DNA of 64,000 nucleotides, from contig JPHH03000044.1 in assembly GCA_000750105.3 (NCBI GenBank), positions 62,001-126,000 of the forward strand, given 5' to 3'. The translations under genes and the position numbers were made by a program. The notes beneath the pieces were generated by a model. That model worked only from the letters and a program-made list of their open reading frames with translations, was not told where the DNA came from and made no database searches. Source of the stretch: Tolypocladium sp. Sup5 PDA-1 (Eukaryota > Ascomycota > Sordariomycetes > Hypocreales > Ophiocordycipitaceae). Shown piece by piece: positions 19,708 through 30,599 of the stretch. Position 1 is the first letter of the stretch. Each line of letters starts with the position of its first letter.

Positions 19708-22496
19708 GCCGAACGGTGAGCTGGACGCAGCTCCGTAGACTGGTCAATTGGCTTTGCTTTTTCCCAGAGAGCCTGCGAGGTCCGCGGCAAAGTCGCCGAC
19801 AGTCGGTGTAGCGTGAGTTTCGAGCACCAGCAGCGGCAGAGCGTCGTGAAGCTTCGTGGCTGTTGGAGCAGGCGTTGTATCCGTTGCGGCGGCTCCCCCT
19901 ATTACTCTTCTGCGTGTTTTCTTCAGCAAGCTCTTGCCAGGCACGTCGGGAGTTTTCGACTCGGTCGGTGCGGCGGGTCGGGTTGGTTGGATAAAAAGCT
20001 TTTGCTGAATACGAGCTGAAGGACTCCGACGAGTCCTTGCGGCGGATGCCGGCTCTCGAGTCCTTGGCTGTGCTGCCAGTGGTCCAAAATTCCGTCCAGG
20101 GGTGGGGAGGACGATATCCAGAGGTGAGGAGGGGGCAAAGGCGGGACGAGGCGCGGCAATTCAGGGCCCAAAGCGACAAGAGAGAGGATATCGACCGAGC
20201 AAGAAGACAGAGCCGCCAGGTGAATTTCTGGGGATCTCTTCGCTGAGGCAGACGTGCGGAGTGCAAATGCTGGGGGGTGTGGACAAGATGGTCGATTGGG
20301 GGCAATGGGGGGTTCAACGCTCGGCTTACATAACGGGGACACCGAGTGCGGGAAGTCCGTCATCACAAGCTGAGAAGCTGAGAGCGTTTTGTGTAACGGC
20401 GTTCGGCAGGAAAACAGGCCATTGGCTACGCAGGACGATGGGAACGGGGACCAAGGAAGCGAAGATATGCTTTCAACATTTATTTGACATGTGCAGACGA
20501 TTGGGCTGGGGAGCAGCGGGGGAACTACTCCTCGACAAAGATTGTTGTTTTACGCCAGACGCTGGACAAAGCAACGGCGGCTGTCAGTACCACCGAGTAC
20601 CTGTATACGAAGTGCCTCGTAATACCAGCAGCGGGCTTGCAGACATTGGGCTTTCACGGGCTGATAACCTGTCGTCTGGTACTCGTAGTGAGGCTGTGCA
20701 CCAAAACAGGACCTGGCCGGGCCAGCAGTGGCTAGAGTCGGCAACCTCGGACCTGAGCCGTGCATCAACAAGTTGCCTTGCTATTGGTTGCCTGTGTCAG
20801 GGATGTGTCTGTTCCAGGGGCTACGTCTTCGTTGACGTGTGAAGTCAAAACCGCGCCTGTGCTGCAGGGCTGACCGCTGACAGCATCCAAGTGCGAAGTA
20901 TTAGTCCGCAAGTTAGTCCTTATAGGCGTCGAAAGCCCAAAATGCTCGTCAATGGGCATGTTGTCCGCTCAGGCGTGCATCGAGGGCTCGGGGCAGTGAT
21001 GAGCTGCCAGCGGCGGGGGGGCCTCCTCTCCAAGTGTACATTATGGCGTCCTTCAATATCCCCATGTACCTCATCTCGATGGGCAGTTCCACTCTTGTCC
21101 CATCACGACAAGACGAGACTGCCGATGATGTTGCCTCACCTCAGCCAATGCGTCGTATCGCAGGACCAGGCTCACGCAGCACCAACGTTGCCGAAGCGCA
21201 CACCAACGTCCGGACCTGGCCAGACTGAGGCGGGAGGAGAAAGCGAAACACGGCTGTGGCAGTTTGTGCCCAGGACAGGCATCGAACGCACCCGAGGATG
21301 ATCCAACTCAGCAAGAGTCGTCGGAACTGCTGGCAGTTATCATCCGACCTCGGTGACGGCGGGTTCGGCGCCTGGAACCGGTTTCTGTGCTTCGTCCTTC
21401 GCACATGACGGGGGGTATCAGACGAACTACACGGGATCTTGCCCAATCGCTTCCGGTGCACCCGGGGCAGCAGTCCAATGACGGGCGATGAACGGCGACG
21501 CGACGTGACTGCTGTGCTACCCAGCGAGTAGTACATATGACAGGCATTCTGTCATGGATCAGCTTTGGCCGCAACCATCGCGTCAATGACTCGCAGACGA
21601 AGAACGGTGCTTTCGGTATCGCTCCAAGATCGACAGAACGACCCCCGCCGGCGATAACTCATATGAGAACATCCGAGGCTTGAGAGTCGTCCCATCTCAT
21701 CACGGCTGTGTCGTAGAGTGCGAGCCATGAACCGCGTGGGTGTCGCAAGGGTGCTTTGCAGTTTGCAAGCCAGGGGAAATGTACATGAAGGTGCCTGAAT
21801 ATCACACCGACAGCTGAAAGCGCAAACCGTGTGGAGGCCTAAGGCATCAACCAGGAACAACTTGCAATTCACTGGTTCCGGGCACATCACGTGACTCTTC
21901 AAACGTCGTCGCTCCCTCACCTCAGCGCGAACTCTGATTGCTGGAGGGGCCCCAGTTTTTACTGGCCTCAACAGCGCCAATCCTGCATGGCCCAAGGTAC
22001 CAGGCGCTATGTAACTGCACCACACAGTGACTTCCATCTACGTCGCTCGATCACGAACCTCGAAGGTTACAGCTTTTCTACCTGCTCTGCAGCGACGACT
22101 CGAGCATCCCTCACGCGCTCGCGCCCGCAGCCTGCCCTGGACGCGGCCTCGTTGCATTGCTTTTCCATTCCCCCACTGCGTCATCGCTGACCTAACCCTG
22201 ACTGGGACTGTAAGTTTGTGCCTTGCCCGTCTGTGCCTCAATTTGAGCCGCCGCCATGCTGGCTGGAGCCTCTCTCTCTCCACCAAACACCTCCATCTCC
22301 CTCTCCCTGAACCAACGCCTGCGCCAGCCCAGCCTCCCGCGCGGCTCCTCTCACCCATCTGTGCCGCTGCTCGAGACTGACACGTTGCGTTCAACCGACA
22401 AGGCTCTATTAATCCCCCCCGCAAGCGCCCTCGCCCGACCCGCCACCGACCCGTTCCTCTTGATGGTGTCGGTTGCTCTCGTTTCGTAGACGTACG
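19708..22496. other. Long divergent promoter region between rho2 and nst1
   Basis: 2.8 kb with many short overlapping frames but none with family resemblance. The left 600 bp are the presumed C/T-rich leader and promoter of rho2. The right 300 bp are the leader of nst1 and may hold a UTR intron. Confidence 0.5.
22210..22489 (+). other. Possible 5'UTR intron of nst1
   Basis: A GTAAGT donor at 22210 and a TTTCGTAG acceptor ending at 22489 enclose 280 nt rich in short C/T runs. The acceptor is 7 nt before the nst1 ATG. Inferred from consensus only. Confidence 0.4.
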
Positions 22497-25400
22497 ATGC
22501 CGGCCTCCAAACAGACCCCGGCCGCTCCCACGCCGGCATCGCCTCGGAACACCGCAAAATACACCAATAAGGATGGGTCCAAGTTCATCACGGTGCCCAA
22601 GGGGACGCCCTCGGAAGAGTCGCAGCCCCCGACGCCCACGACGACGACGCCCGCGAGAGCCCTCATCAACCACCCGCCCCCTGCCCCGCCCGCGCTCGAC
22701 CCTCCCGCCCCGATGGTGAACCGCAAGAAGCAGAAACGACGCCAAAAGGCGGCAGCAAAGGCGGCCGCTGAGCAGGCGGCCAACGGACACGCGAACCCCG
22801 CACCAGGGCCGTCTGATGCCGCTGCTGGCGACCATGATGCCATCGCCACCGATGACGAGGCCGACTCTGTTGTGCACGGCGACTCTCCTTTCCCGACGAC
22901 CAACGGCCACCCCGAGTCGGCCGTCAGGTCCAAAAAGGGCAAGAAAAAGAAGAAGCGGCATGGCGGCGACGACAGCATTGCCGGAGACGCGCCTTCGGTG
23001 ACGGCAACGGACAGTCCCGCCAACGTGGCTGTGGCTCCGCGGGGCCCGGGCATGTCCCGGGACAAGATCTGGAGCACCAGCAACCACGAAGAGCGCGAGC
23101 GGATTAAGGAGTTCTGGCTCGGGCTCGGCGAGGAGGAGCGCAAGTCTCTGGTCAAGGTCGAGAAGGATGCCGTTCTCAAGAAGATGAAGGAGCAGCAGAA
23201 GCACACCTGCAGCTGCACGGTATGCGGGAGAAAGCGGACCGCCATCGAGGAGGAACTCGAAGGGCTCTACGACGCCTACTATCTGGAGCTGGAGCAATTC
23301 GCGAACCAGGGCGAGGGGCCGCCGATGCTGCCGCTGCCGCCGCGGGACTTTCCGATCCGACCGCCGCGCCGTTTGCCGTCCCGGTATGCCGCTCAGCCCC
23401 CGTCCCGCGGCCGAATAGTCGAGCACGTGGGCGACGAAGACGACGACGAGCTCGAGGAGGTCTACAGCGAGGATGAGGTCGAGGAGGACGAATTTAGCGA
23501 CGACGAGCCCCCCGAAGAATTCCACAGCGCGCACGACCGAGACGTGGCCGATTTCTTGACGTTTGGGAACAGCCTGCAGGTCAAGGGTACGCAGCTCCTT
23601 GAAACACTTCTCAGCGCATATGGTAACATGGACTTAGGCGGCATTCTCACCGTGGCGGATGACCTCCTCAAGAACGACGGCAAGCGCTTCATCGAGATGA
23701 TGGAGCAGCTCGCGGAACGTCGCATGGCTCGAGAAGAGGATGCGCGGGAGCACTTCTCGCGCACCTACGGTCATCCCAACGGCTCATACTCCACGCCTCA
23801 TAGTCATCCGCCTCCGGAAGAGGATGAATACGAAGAGGAAGAGGACGAGGAAGAGGACTATGAGGACAGCCAAGACGAGGAGTATGAGGATGAAGAGGTA
23901 TACTCGAACCCTTCTGTAATGCCGTCGAGGTTCCATACTGAATGCTGCTGCCAGGATCAGATGACCGAGGAGCAACGGATGGAGGAAGGCCGACGCATGT
24001 TCCAAATATTCGCCGCGCGCATGTTTGAGCAACGGGTCCTGTCCGCGTACAAGGAAAAGGTGGCCAAGGAGCGCCAGCAAAAGCTTCTGGAAGAGCTGGA
24101 GGAGGAAATCCGCCAGGTCGACCAACAGAAGGCCAAGAAGGCCAAGAACGCGCAGAAGAAGAAGGACAAGGCCGCCCAGAAGAAACAGGCCCTGGCCGAG
24201 GAAAAGGCCCGCAAGGACGCCGAAAGGGCCGCCGAGGAGGCTGCCCGACTGGACGCTGAGCAAAGGAAGGCCGCCGAACAGAGGCAAAAGGCTGAAGAGA
24301 AGCGGAAACAGAAGGAAGCTCAGCGCAAGGCCGAGGAGGAAGCGCGCCTGAAGAAGGAGGCTGATCGGCAACGGCGGGTCCACGAGCAACGGGAAAAGCA
24401 GGCCGAGCAGGAGCGCAAAGCCCGCGAGGCAAAGGACCGCGAGAAGAAGCTCAAGGAAGAACAGCGCGTAAAGGACAAGGAATCCCGGGAGCAGCGCGAG
24501 CGGGACGCCCAAGAGCGGAAGGACAAGCAAGACCGCGACAAGCGGGAAAAGGAGGCTCGAGCGGCGAGGGCTCACAAGGAGGCCCAAGAAGCGGCAGAGG
24601 CTCGCGAGAAGGCCAGGGAAGAAAAGACAGCCCAGAAGTCGGGGCCGTCGAAGCGCGGACAGCAACATCCCGTCTCGATCCCCACCGTCTTGCCCCAGCA
24701 CCCGTCGAACCCGGCGAGCTTTGCGTCTCCCAAGATCCCGGTGGCCACGCCGGCCATCCCCAAGGCGCCGACACCGATCCGGCCGCGGACAATGTCGCAG
24801 CAGCTGGACACGGGCCCGACGAGCTCCTCGGCATCGCAAGCTGCCTCGGGACCCAGCCAGAACCCTTCACCACATTCAGCCACGCCCGTCCACGCCAGCC
24901 CTGGGCCTATTGGACAAGAGCGCAAGGCGAGTGGGGGTAGCTCGATTGCCATGCAGCATTCAGCCCAGCCCATGTCGCCGCAGAACTCGCACTCCAAACA
25001 TCCCAGCCAGTCTCCGCCCTTCCAGATGCCTCCGATGGGGATGCAACCGCCCCCTGGGCTCGCTCACCAACGCCCCCCCGGTTTCTCCAGTCCCATGGCG
25101 CACGAGGCCATGTTCCCGCTCGGATTCCGGCCCGGTCACAATATGATGATGCCCCCGCCGGGGATCAACGGCCCGGCCGGTCGGGGCGGCTTCCCGCCAG
25201 TGCCCATACCACCCCCTGGATTCTCACATGGCGGCGGTGAACAGTTTCCCCTGAACCAGGGATTCTCTATGCCCAAAGATATCCCGGTGGTGCCAACACA
25301 CACTCGGCAGGGCTCTACCGGATACGATGGAGCCTCCGGAATGTCCTCACAGCCGATAGGACGGCCTGCACCCATAGGGCGACCTGGCAGTGTTTCCCAA

Positions 25401-26096
25401 GGACATTTGCGCGACGAGGATGAGGACCCCAAGCGCCTAGGAAGCCGAGTTCTGGTGGAGGACGACGAGCCTCTGTCGTCGGACTTGCACCTAGGAAGCC
25501 TATCAGGCAGTCTACGCAACCATCCTCCAGGCCCTCGAGGCGGATTTGGCGCAAGCCCCTTTATGGACGCGGGCTTCCCCATGGCCCACAACCCCTGGGG
25601 ACCTCCAGTCGCAGGGGCCCAGGCGTTTCCTCCGCCCGGCTTTGCAAACACCACCTGGGGCTCTCCAACAATTCCACCCGGATTCAGCGTTGGGTCGCCA
25701 GTTCCCGGCTTGGGTTCCATCCGCGCGTCGTCCCAGCCCCGTCACGTGGCCGTTCGGTCGATGCTATGCCAGGCGTGCAAGGACCTGTCAAGCACCAGCA
25801 GCGCCGACACGGACGGGTACATTGACCTCGGCACCGTCAAGTCGCAGATTGAGTCGCAGACGGGTGATGCGAGCATCATGGAGCAGGACCTGCTGAACTT
25901 GTGTGACACCGAAGGCAACAGCTCCAACGGCGGCGGCACATTCGACGTCAGACGCGACTCGGGCGGCACGAGCAAGCATGCAATCCGATGGGTACCGGAT
26001 CCCAGCGACGGGCTCAACCCGCACTTCCGCGCAGTGGGGGCACCTGGGGAGATTGGCAGCCCGCTTGCTGGCCACGCCTCGCTACGGGGGATCTAG
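22497..26096 (+). CDS. nst1: Stress response protein NST1
   Basis: A single 1199-residue frame from ATG 22497 (MPASKQTPAAP). Order of features: Pro/Thr-rich start; MVNRKKQKRRQKAAAKAAAEQ, a hallmark of fungal NST1; second basic patch KKGKKKKKRHGG; conserved block KIWSTSNHEERERIKEFW, with HTCSCTVCGRKRTAIEEEL close behind; acidic stretches (EDDDELEEVYSEDEVEEDE and a second one near residue 450); a long Lys/Glu/Arg/Ala coiled coil around residues 510-715; then a Pro/Gly/Met-rich tail and a C-terminal conserved block (RHVAVRSMLCQACKDL, NSSNGGGTFDVRRDS). NST1 was named for its effect on salt tolerance in yeast; its molecular role is poorly known. The frame ends at a TAG (26094-26096) that is followed by an open in-frame tail, listed separately. 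Confidence 0.92.
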   Translation: MPASKQTPAAPTPASPRNTAKYTNKDGSKFITVPKGTPSEESQPPTPTTTTPARALINHPPPAPPALDPPAPMVNRKKQKRRQKAAAKAAAEQAANGHANPAPGPSDAAAGDHDAIATDDEADSVVHGDSPFPTTNGHPESAVRSKKGKKKKKRHGGDDSIAGDAPSVTATDSPANVAVAPRGPGMSRDKIWSTSNHEERERIKEFWLGLGEEERKSLVKVEKDAVLKKMKEQQKHTCSCTVCGRKRTAIEEELEGLYDAYYLELEQFANQGEGPPMLPLPPRDFPIRPPRRLPSRYAAQPPSRGRIVEHVGDEDDDELEEVYSEDEVEEDEFSDDEPPEEFHSAHDRDVADFLTFGNSLQVKGTQLLETLLSAYGNMDLGGILTVADDLLKNDGKRFIEMMEQLAERRMAREEDAREHFSRTYGHPNGSYSTPHSHPPPEEDEYEEEEDEEEDYEDSQDEEYEDEEVYSNPSVMPSRFHTECCCQDQMTEEQRMEEGRRMFQIFAARMFEQRVLSAYKEKVAKERQQKLLEELEEEIRQVDQQKAKKAKNAQKKKDKAAQKKQALAEEKARKDAERAAEEAARLDAEQRKAAEQRQKAEEKRKQKEAQRKAEEEARLKKEADRQRRVHEQREKQAEQERKAREAKDREKKLKEEQRVKDKESREQRERDAQERKDKQDRDKREKEARAARAHKEAQEAAEAREKAREEKTAQKSGPSKRGQQHPVSIPTVLPQHPSNPASFASPKIPVATPAIPKAPTPIRPRTMSQQLDTGPTSSSASQAASGPSQNPSPHSATPVHASPGPIGQERKASGGSSIAMQHSAQPMSPQNSHSKHPSQSPPFQMPPMGMQPPPGLAHQRPPGFSSPMAHEAMFPLGFRPGHNMMMPPPGINGPAGRGGFPPVPIPPPGFSHGGGEQFPLNQGFSMPKDIPVVPTHTRQGSTGYDGASGMSSQPIGRPAPIGRPGSVSQGHLRDEDEDPKRLGSRVLVEDDEPLSSDLHLGSLSGSLRNHPPGPRGGFGASPFMDAGFPMAHNPWGPPVAGAQAFPPPGFANTTWGSPTIPPGFSVGSPVPGLGSIRASSQPRHVAVRSMLCQACKDLSSTSSADTDGYIDLGTVKSQIESQTGDASIMEQDLLNLCDTEGNSSNGGGTFDVRRDSGGTSKHAIRWVPDPSDGLNPHFRAVGAPGEIGSPLAGHASLRGI

Positions 26097-26387
26097 AAAA
26101 GCTCCAGCGAGGTGGGCCAGAACAACTGCAGCCCCTCGAAGCGCAAGTCGTTGCTGGAGAGGATTGGCATCACGACGCGAAGCGCGACGCCCGAGCCGCG
26201 GCCGATGAGCACGTCTCGCAGGGGCCAGTACGGTGGCCTGTCAGTCAACGAGTCGTCGGCGGTACAGGGCAGCAGCTTTGGCGGGAACGGGGAAGCAGAC
26301 GAGGCCAAGTCTACGTGCAAGGTGGACACATGGGAGGGGTTCTTTGAGCCCAAGGGTGGCTCGCGTCGGTACCACAGCGAATACTGA
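26097..26387 (+). other. Open in-frame tail after the nst1 stop
   Basis: Directly after TAG 26094-26096 the same frame stays open for 97 codons, to a TGA at 26385-26387, and looks coding (SPSKRKSLLERIGITTR, STSRRGQYGGLSVNE, DTWEGFFEPKGG). Possible readings: a recent nonsense change, stop readthrough, or a 3' intron whose acceptor is the TAG itself (GTGGGG at 26034 to TAG 26096, 63 nt, in phase, but the donor is weak). Confidence 0.45.
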
Positions 26388-27359
26388 TGCACGGCGGTCG
26401 TCGAGGCCGGGAGAGGCCTAACAGCGTCGTTTGTTTTGGTGGCGCGGCTAGCGAGATGAGCAACGATGGGTAGTGACTCGGCCGTTTCTTGTTCGATTAG
26501 CAGATATCAAGCATTGCCCTTGGGGCGTCTACACAGCGTTTAGCCATGTGTCCATGTGCGAGCATTGCAGTTCGTAGCGTCATGTTCAATATCCAACACC
26601 AAGGCATACTCTAACGCCATTCCAATGGGTGTACTTGGTATATCTGAAGCAACTACAATCAACATCCCCCTCACTCACCCACCCCTCGTTACATACTCGC
26701 ACCGCCACGTCCCCGCCTGCCCGTCACCGGGACGCCGAGATGGCCCGCGAGGCGCATGGCCGCGACCTCGGCCCTGGTCTTGAGCGCGGGCACACGGGGA
26801 GGAGGGCCCTGAAGATGGGCTCCCCGGGCACCACCGTGTCTGCGTCCTGAGTTGCTGCCGGCGGTTCGTGGACAGTGACGACGTAGGTGCGCGAGTAGCC
26901 GCCCTCGCTGAGACAACTACTCCAGCCCAACCGTGAACAACACACGAAGCCATGTCGTGAATGGCGTTGACTTGAACCGTCTCTCATACACGGACGGGTT
27001 CATGGCGACACAAGAACGGGCTGAGGGCCCTGTGATGAGAGGCAACCTCCCCCAGACAGCCGTGATGCGTTGCGCCAAAATGCTTCATTCAGGTTGCAGT
27101 ATTCTAAACAGCAGTAGCAGGTTATGTCCATGTGCCCTTTTCCGTACTTACACAGGCTTGTGCGTGCGCCCCGTCCCACGGTAATATCCCAAGGCCGAAT
27201 CCGGGTTCAGATGTAAATCAAAATAGGAGGTATCAGCACCACATGTCCTTCGTCCGCCGCCTTCTCATCCTGTCCCTCTCCTCATGCCGTCCCCCGTCAC
27301 ATGCCTTCAGAACCCCCCCCCCCGCCCCCCCCCCCCCTTCGGCGTCAACGGCTCAACGG
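26388..27359. other. Convergent spacer
   Basis: 3' flanks of nst1 and of the Cys-rich membrane protein gene. Short frames only; C-homopolymers lie near its right end. Confidence 0.5.
27313..27338. repeat. Poly-C tract
   Basis: Eleven C, one G, then fourteen C. It sits about 20 bp downstream of the stop of the minus-strand gene, so the transcript would carry a poly-G run in its 3'UTR. Confidence 0.9.
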
Positions 27360-28220
27360 CTACCCCTGGTTCCGGTCGTGGAAGGGATTCGGGCTCCCCG
27401 GCGCGCCCTCCTGCGGCCCCTCCTGCGGCCTGATGAGCGGGGCGCGCTGCTCCTGGGCCTTCTGGCGCTTCGTCTGGGCGCGGGCGAGGGCGACGGCCTC
27501 GGCCTTTGCGGCGAGGCGCTTCTGCTGGCGGCCGTCGCGGCAGCACAGGAAGGTCAGCGCGCCGATGCCCACCGCCACCGCCACGCCGAAGACGATGGCG
27601 ACGATGATGCCGCCCGTGTCGAGCCCGTTCTGCATCTTCATGCAGATGTCCTCGTGGTTGGCGTCGATGGTGCACATGAGGCCCGGCGCGCAGTCGCTCG
27701 CGGCCACCTGCGTCGGGAAGCAGCTGAGCGTCTTGACGTGCCCGTTGGTCGTCTGCAGCGGGCACGACGACGTGTCGATGGTGGACGTGCTGAAGCAGTC
27801 GGCGCCCTTGAGCTTGGGGGTGGGGGCGTTCGTGGCGTCGGCCCGCTGGTCGAGGAGGCCGGCGCGGGCTACCACGGCGGCGGCGGCTGTGATCTGCTCG
27901 GGGGCGGCGGCGCGGTCGACGACGCCGCGGTACCGCCGCCGGAGGTCGCCCGTGCTGCTGAGCTCCTCGCAGCGCGCGGCGACGTACTGGGCCTCGACCT
28001 CGGCCTCGCGCGCGGAGCAGCCGGCGTCGCGGTAGCAGGCCTCGACGTCGGCGGGCGCGGTGCCGGCGAGGTGCGAGAGGCAGTGGTTGAGGGCGCCGTG
28101 GTGGCCGCAGTCGGAGAAGTCGGCGAGGGCGGCGCTGTGCTGGGAGAAGCACTCGTGGCGGGCGACGGTGGCGAGCACGCCGCTGCTGGCGAAGAGCGAG
28201 AGGAGAGCGTGTGACCGCAT
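27360..28220 (-). CDS. Secreted Cys-rich, single-pass membrane protein
   Basis: 286 residues from the ATG at 28220. An N-terminal signal peptide (MRSHALLSLFASSGVLATVA) is followed by a Cys-rich ectodomain with two groups: six spaced cysteines near residues 24-87 (CFSQHSAALADFSDCG, CYRDAGC) and a second set (ADCFSTSTIDTSSC, CFPTQ, GLMCTID). One membrane helix, GGIIVAIVFGVAVAVGIGAL, precedes a CC pair and a basic cytosolic tail (KRLAAKAEAVALARAQTKRQK). The first cysteine group resembles CFEM-like helical domains only in general spacing. No enzyme motif. Likely a surface protein of unknown function. An in-frame extension upstream exists but would bury the signal peptide, so this ATG is preferred. 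Confidence 0.75.
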   Translation of the reverse strand: MRSHALLSLFASSGVLATVARHECFSQHSAALADFSDCGHHGALNHCLSHLAGTAPADVEACYRDAGCSAREAEVEAQYVAARCEELSSTGDLRRRYRGVVDRAAAPEQITAAAAVVARAGLLDQRADATNAPTPKLKGADCFSTSTIDTSSCPLQTTNGHVKTLSCFPTQVAASDCAPGLMCTIDANHEDICMKMQNGLDTGGIIVAIVFGVAVAVGIGALTFLCCRDGRQQKRLAAKAEAVALARAQTKRQKAQEQRAPLIRPQEGPQEGAPGSPNPFHDRNQG

Positions 28221-29874
28221 GGCGATGGCGGAGATGTAGTGTTCGTATATGCCGCGTTTGCCCCTGGCGAGTTGATCTGCTTCCCCGGTCGATACGAGCT
28301 GTTCTTCCTCGCGGTCCACGGAGGAGCTCGATTGACTCGGTGTCACGTCAGGGGAACGGCTCGGGACGATCCGACAAGTGTGTCCCGTGGAGAAGCAGCG
28401 GTCGATCTCGTTGGGTGCTCCAGCAAGCAGGCGATGCTCGACAGAAAGGGAAAATATACAAACGACAAGCACGGGTCGGGGAGCAGGGCGGCTGAAGAAG
28501 GACAGGAGAGGAGAAGAATGAAGAAGCGGAAGAGGTCCCGACGGTCAGCCAAGGCGCCCCGAATAGGAGTACGGATTGGACGGTGGACTTTTTTCCTAGG
28601 TACGGCGGGTGGACTGGCAACGGGGGAGCTGACAAGCCACCTTGCACCCGTCGCTGTAAGCCCAGGCGTGGCTGGGGCCACGTCTAATAGGGGCCAGCAC
28701 GGTATGTATTTTCGGGGACCATGCAAGCCAAGCTTGCCAAGGCACATCTGGCGTTGGATGGCTGCCCGCCGATGGGTCTCTGCGCTGAGAATGGGGGCTG
28801 GGCCACGGACCGATGGGCATCAGACACAAGCCGCGACAGGGGGGGCAGCGTGCCTAAATGTAGTCCGTACGGCTTTTATTTTTAGAGGTTTCATCAGCAG
28901 CGCGTTGAGGCTTTCCTTTCGCCAGTGTGCCCCAGGCCAGATGGCCCCTCGGAGGAGGGTGCTGTGGGTAGTAGATTTGCAGATCAAGGTATGCGTACTC
29001 CGTAGTACAGAGTAGACGAGGATGCGGTTCGGTCTACGCTGCAGCTGATCGGCAAACGACAGTGTAATAAGTTACGGTGCTCCGTTTGCGAGCTCCATCA
29101 TGTCGGGTTGTTTGAGAATGAGTGCAACGGAATCAACAAACTGCGGCTGAGTGCTGTGTGGCGGCGGCTCCTTGTGTCGATGGATCCAGCGCCCCGGTGG
29201 CTGCTGGACGCCTCGCCGCAGCGCCATCAACGTCTGCGTTTGCCCTCTGATGATCTACACTGGCGTCCATGTGGTTCACACCGAAAGTTAATGGCAGTTG
29301 GCCAGTCCTCCGTTTCAGTTAGATGCGATGCCCCGGAACCCGGGGTTCCCAAACGTCAATTTCCCCATGTACCAGTCGCTGTCCAGCTTGCGGCGGAGGC
29401 CAGGGAGCGGGACGTGCCGGGACGGTCCGACAGTGCAGATGGCTCTCTTGATGAGGATATGGAACAAAACGCAGAGAAGCTTGGCCTGTCTCTTTTCGCA
29501 ACAAGGTCCCATCGTAGGGCTGGCCTTGTTGCCTTGATAAAGCTCGGCGCTGGCGATGCAAACGCCCGCTCCGGGGCTCCTCCATCAAACCAGTAGATCC
29601 AGCCGATCGCGGTGCCACGTGAGCCGACGTCATCGCCTACGACACGGCGTCGTCAGTTCCCGCGCACCTACCCTATACGGATGGGGCCTGGTCTCAAGCT
29701 TGCGACGGCATTCTGGAAGCTTGTTTGTTACGTATAAATCCGTTGCCTCCCTCTTTCGCTTCGTCATTGAACTGTATTGCTCAATATTCATCAACCAAAC
29801 TGTCGGCTCGCAGAATCAGCGTCTTTGTGCAAGCACCCCTTGATCGACCCCCATAGCACACTCAAACCGTCATC
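28221..29874. other. Divergent promoter region
   Basis: 1.65 kb with no supportable gene. Frames at 29100-29630 on both strands overlap each other and lack family resemblance. The right end is the promoter of the I78-type gene. Confidence 0.5.
29733..29739 (+). promoter_or_regulatory. TATA box for the I78-type gene
   Basis: TATAAAT lies 142 bp upstream of the ATG at 29875, followed by a CCTCCCTCTTTCGCTTC leader. Confidence 0.6.
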
Positions 29875-30176
29875 ATGCCTCTCGTAGTCCCTGGCATCAC
29901 CACTTCGGCCAACAAGACCGAGGAGTGGCAGAACAAGCTCGTCGGCAAGAAGATGTCCGACACCGAGTCCAACGAGACGGTAAGCTGCCCGGTCCCGTGT
30001 CACGGTGGTGCTCGACGCTGACTCGCTGTGCTTTGTAGATGTTCTGCAAAAAGGACCTGCCCGAGGAGCACCGCATCATCTCGCCCGGCATGATGGTCAC
30101 CAGGGACTACAACGAGAACCGGCTGAATGTACACCTCGACGAGGATGGCACCGTCTCGCACGTCCTCCACGGATAG
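29875..30176 (+). CDS. I78-family proteinase-inhibitor-like small protein
   Basis: Two exons (29875-29979 and 30039-30176; intron 59 nt, GTAAGC...TTTGTAG) give 80 residues. Family features: EEWQNKLVGKK near the N-terminus, then DLPEEHRIISPGMMVTRDY and ENRLNVHLDEDGTVSHV. The pattern W-x-LVGK ... LP-x-R-x-x-x-PG-x-x-VT-x-D-x-x-x-x-RLN-x-x-x-DEDG-x-x-x-V matches the fungal members of inhibitor family I78, related to the Aspergillus elastase inhibitor. Unlike that secreted inhibitor it has no signal peptide and only one Cys, so it is probably cytosolic and may inhibit endogenous serine proteases, or do something else. It has a good TATA box, suggesting strong expression. Confidence 0.82.
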
Positions 30177-30599
30177 ATGATCTCATGGCAGACGGCTCGG
30201 CGGCCGAGGGGCTGTTGGTGATGGATGAAGGGCCATGGCGTGTTACGATAGGATAGGATAGGATAGGATAGGATAGGATAGGCAACAAAATAAACAGTTG
30301 CAAAACATTTACGCCGAGATGCAACTTCCTAAACATTTTAGTCTTCCCGCGAAGAGCATCAATGGACCTGCAAGTCGTCATGGTAGAGAGGAGCAGGCTG
30401 GCGCCGTACCTACTGTACGTATTCGTACCGCCAACCTACCCCGCCATCCGAACCGCGGGGCAGTATTACCTCGTCCAACTTTTCCCCCACCATCAACCTC
30501 GACATCATATCGTGGGACGCGCCTTTTACCACCTTCACGTCTTTCTTCACGCCGTTCCGTTCGCAAGCGAAACCGTCCCTTTACACGCCAGCCGTCAAG
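30177..30599 (+). promoter_or_regulatory. Short intergenic region and TMA20 promoter
   Basis: 423 bp between the I78-type stop and the TMA20 ATG. It includes the GGATA repeat and, from about 30480, a pyrimidine-rich leader (CCAACTTTTCCCCCACC). No clear TATA box. Confidence 0.4.
30247..30282 (+). repeat. GGATA pentanucleotide microsatellite
   Basis: About seven perfect copies of GGATA directly downstream of the I78-type gene, probably within its 3'UTR or just past it. Confidence 0.95.

Noticed and set aside
22038..23534. Long open frame (498 codons) on the minus strand across the nst1 start
   Set aside because: It is antisense to clear nst1 coding sequence and is rich in Arg/Gly/Val as expected of a GC-rich shadow.
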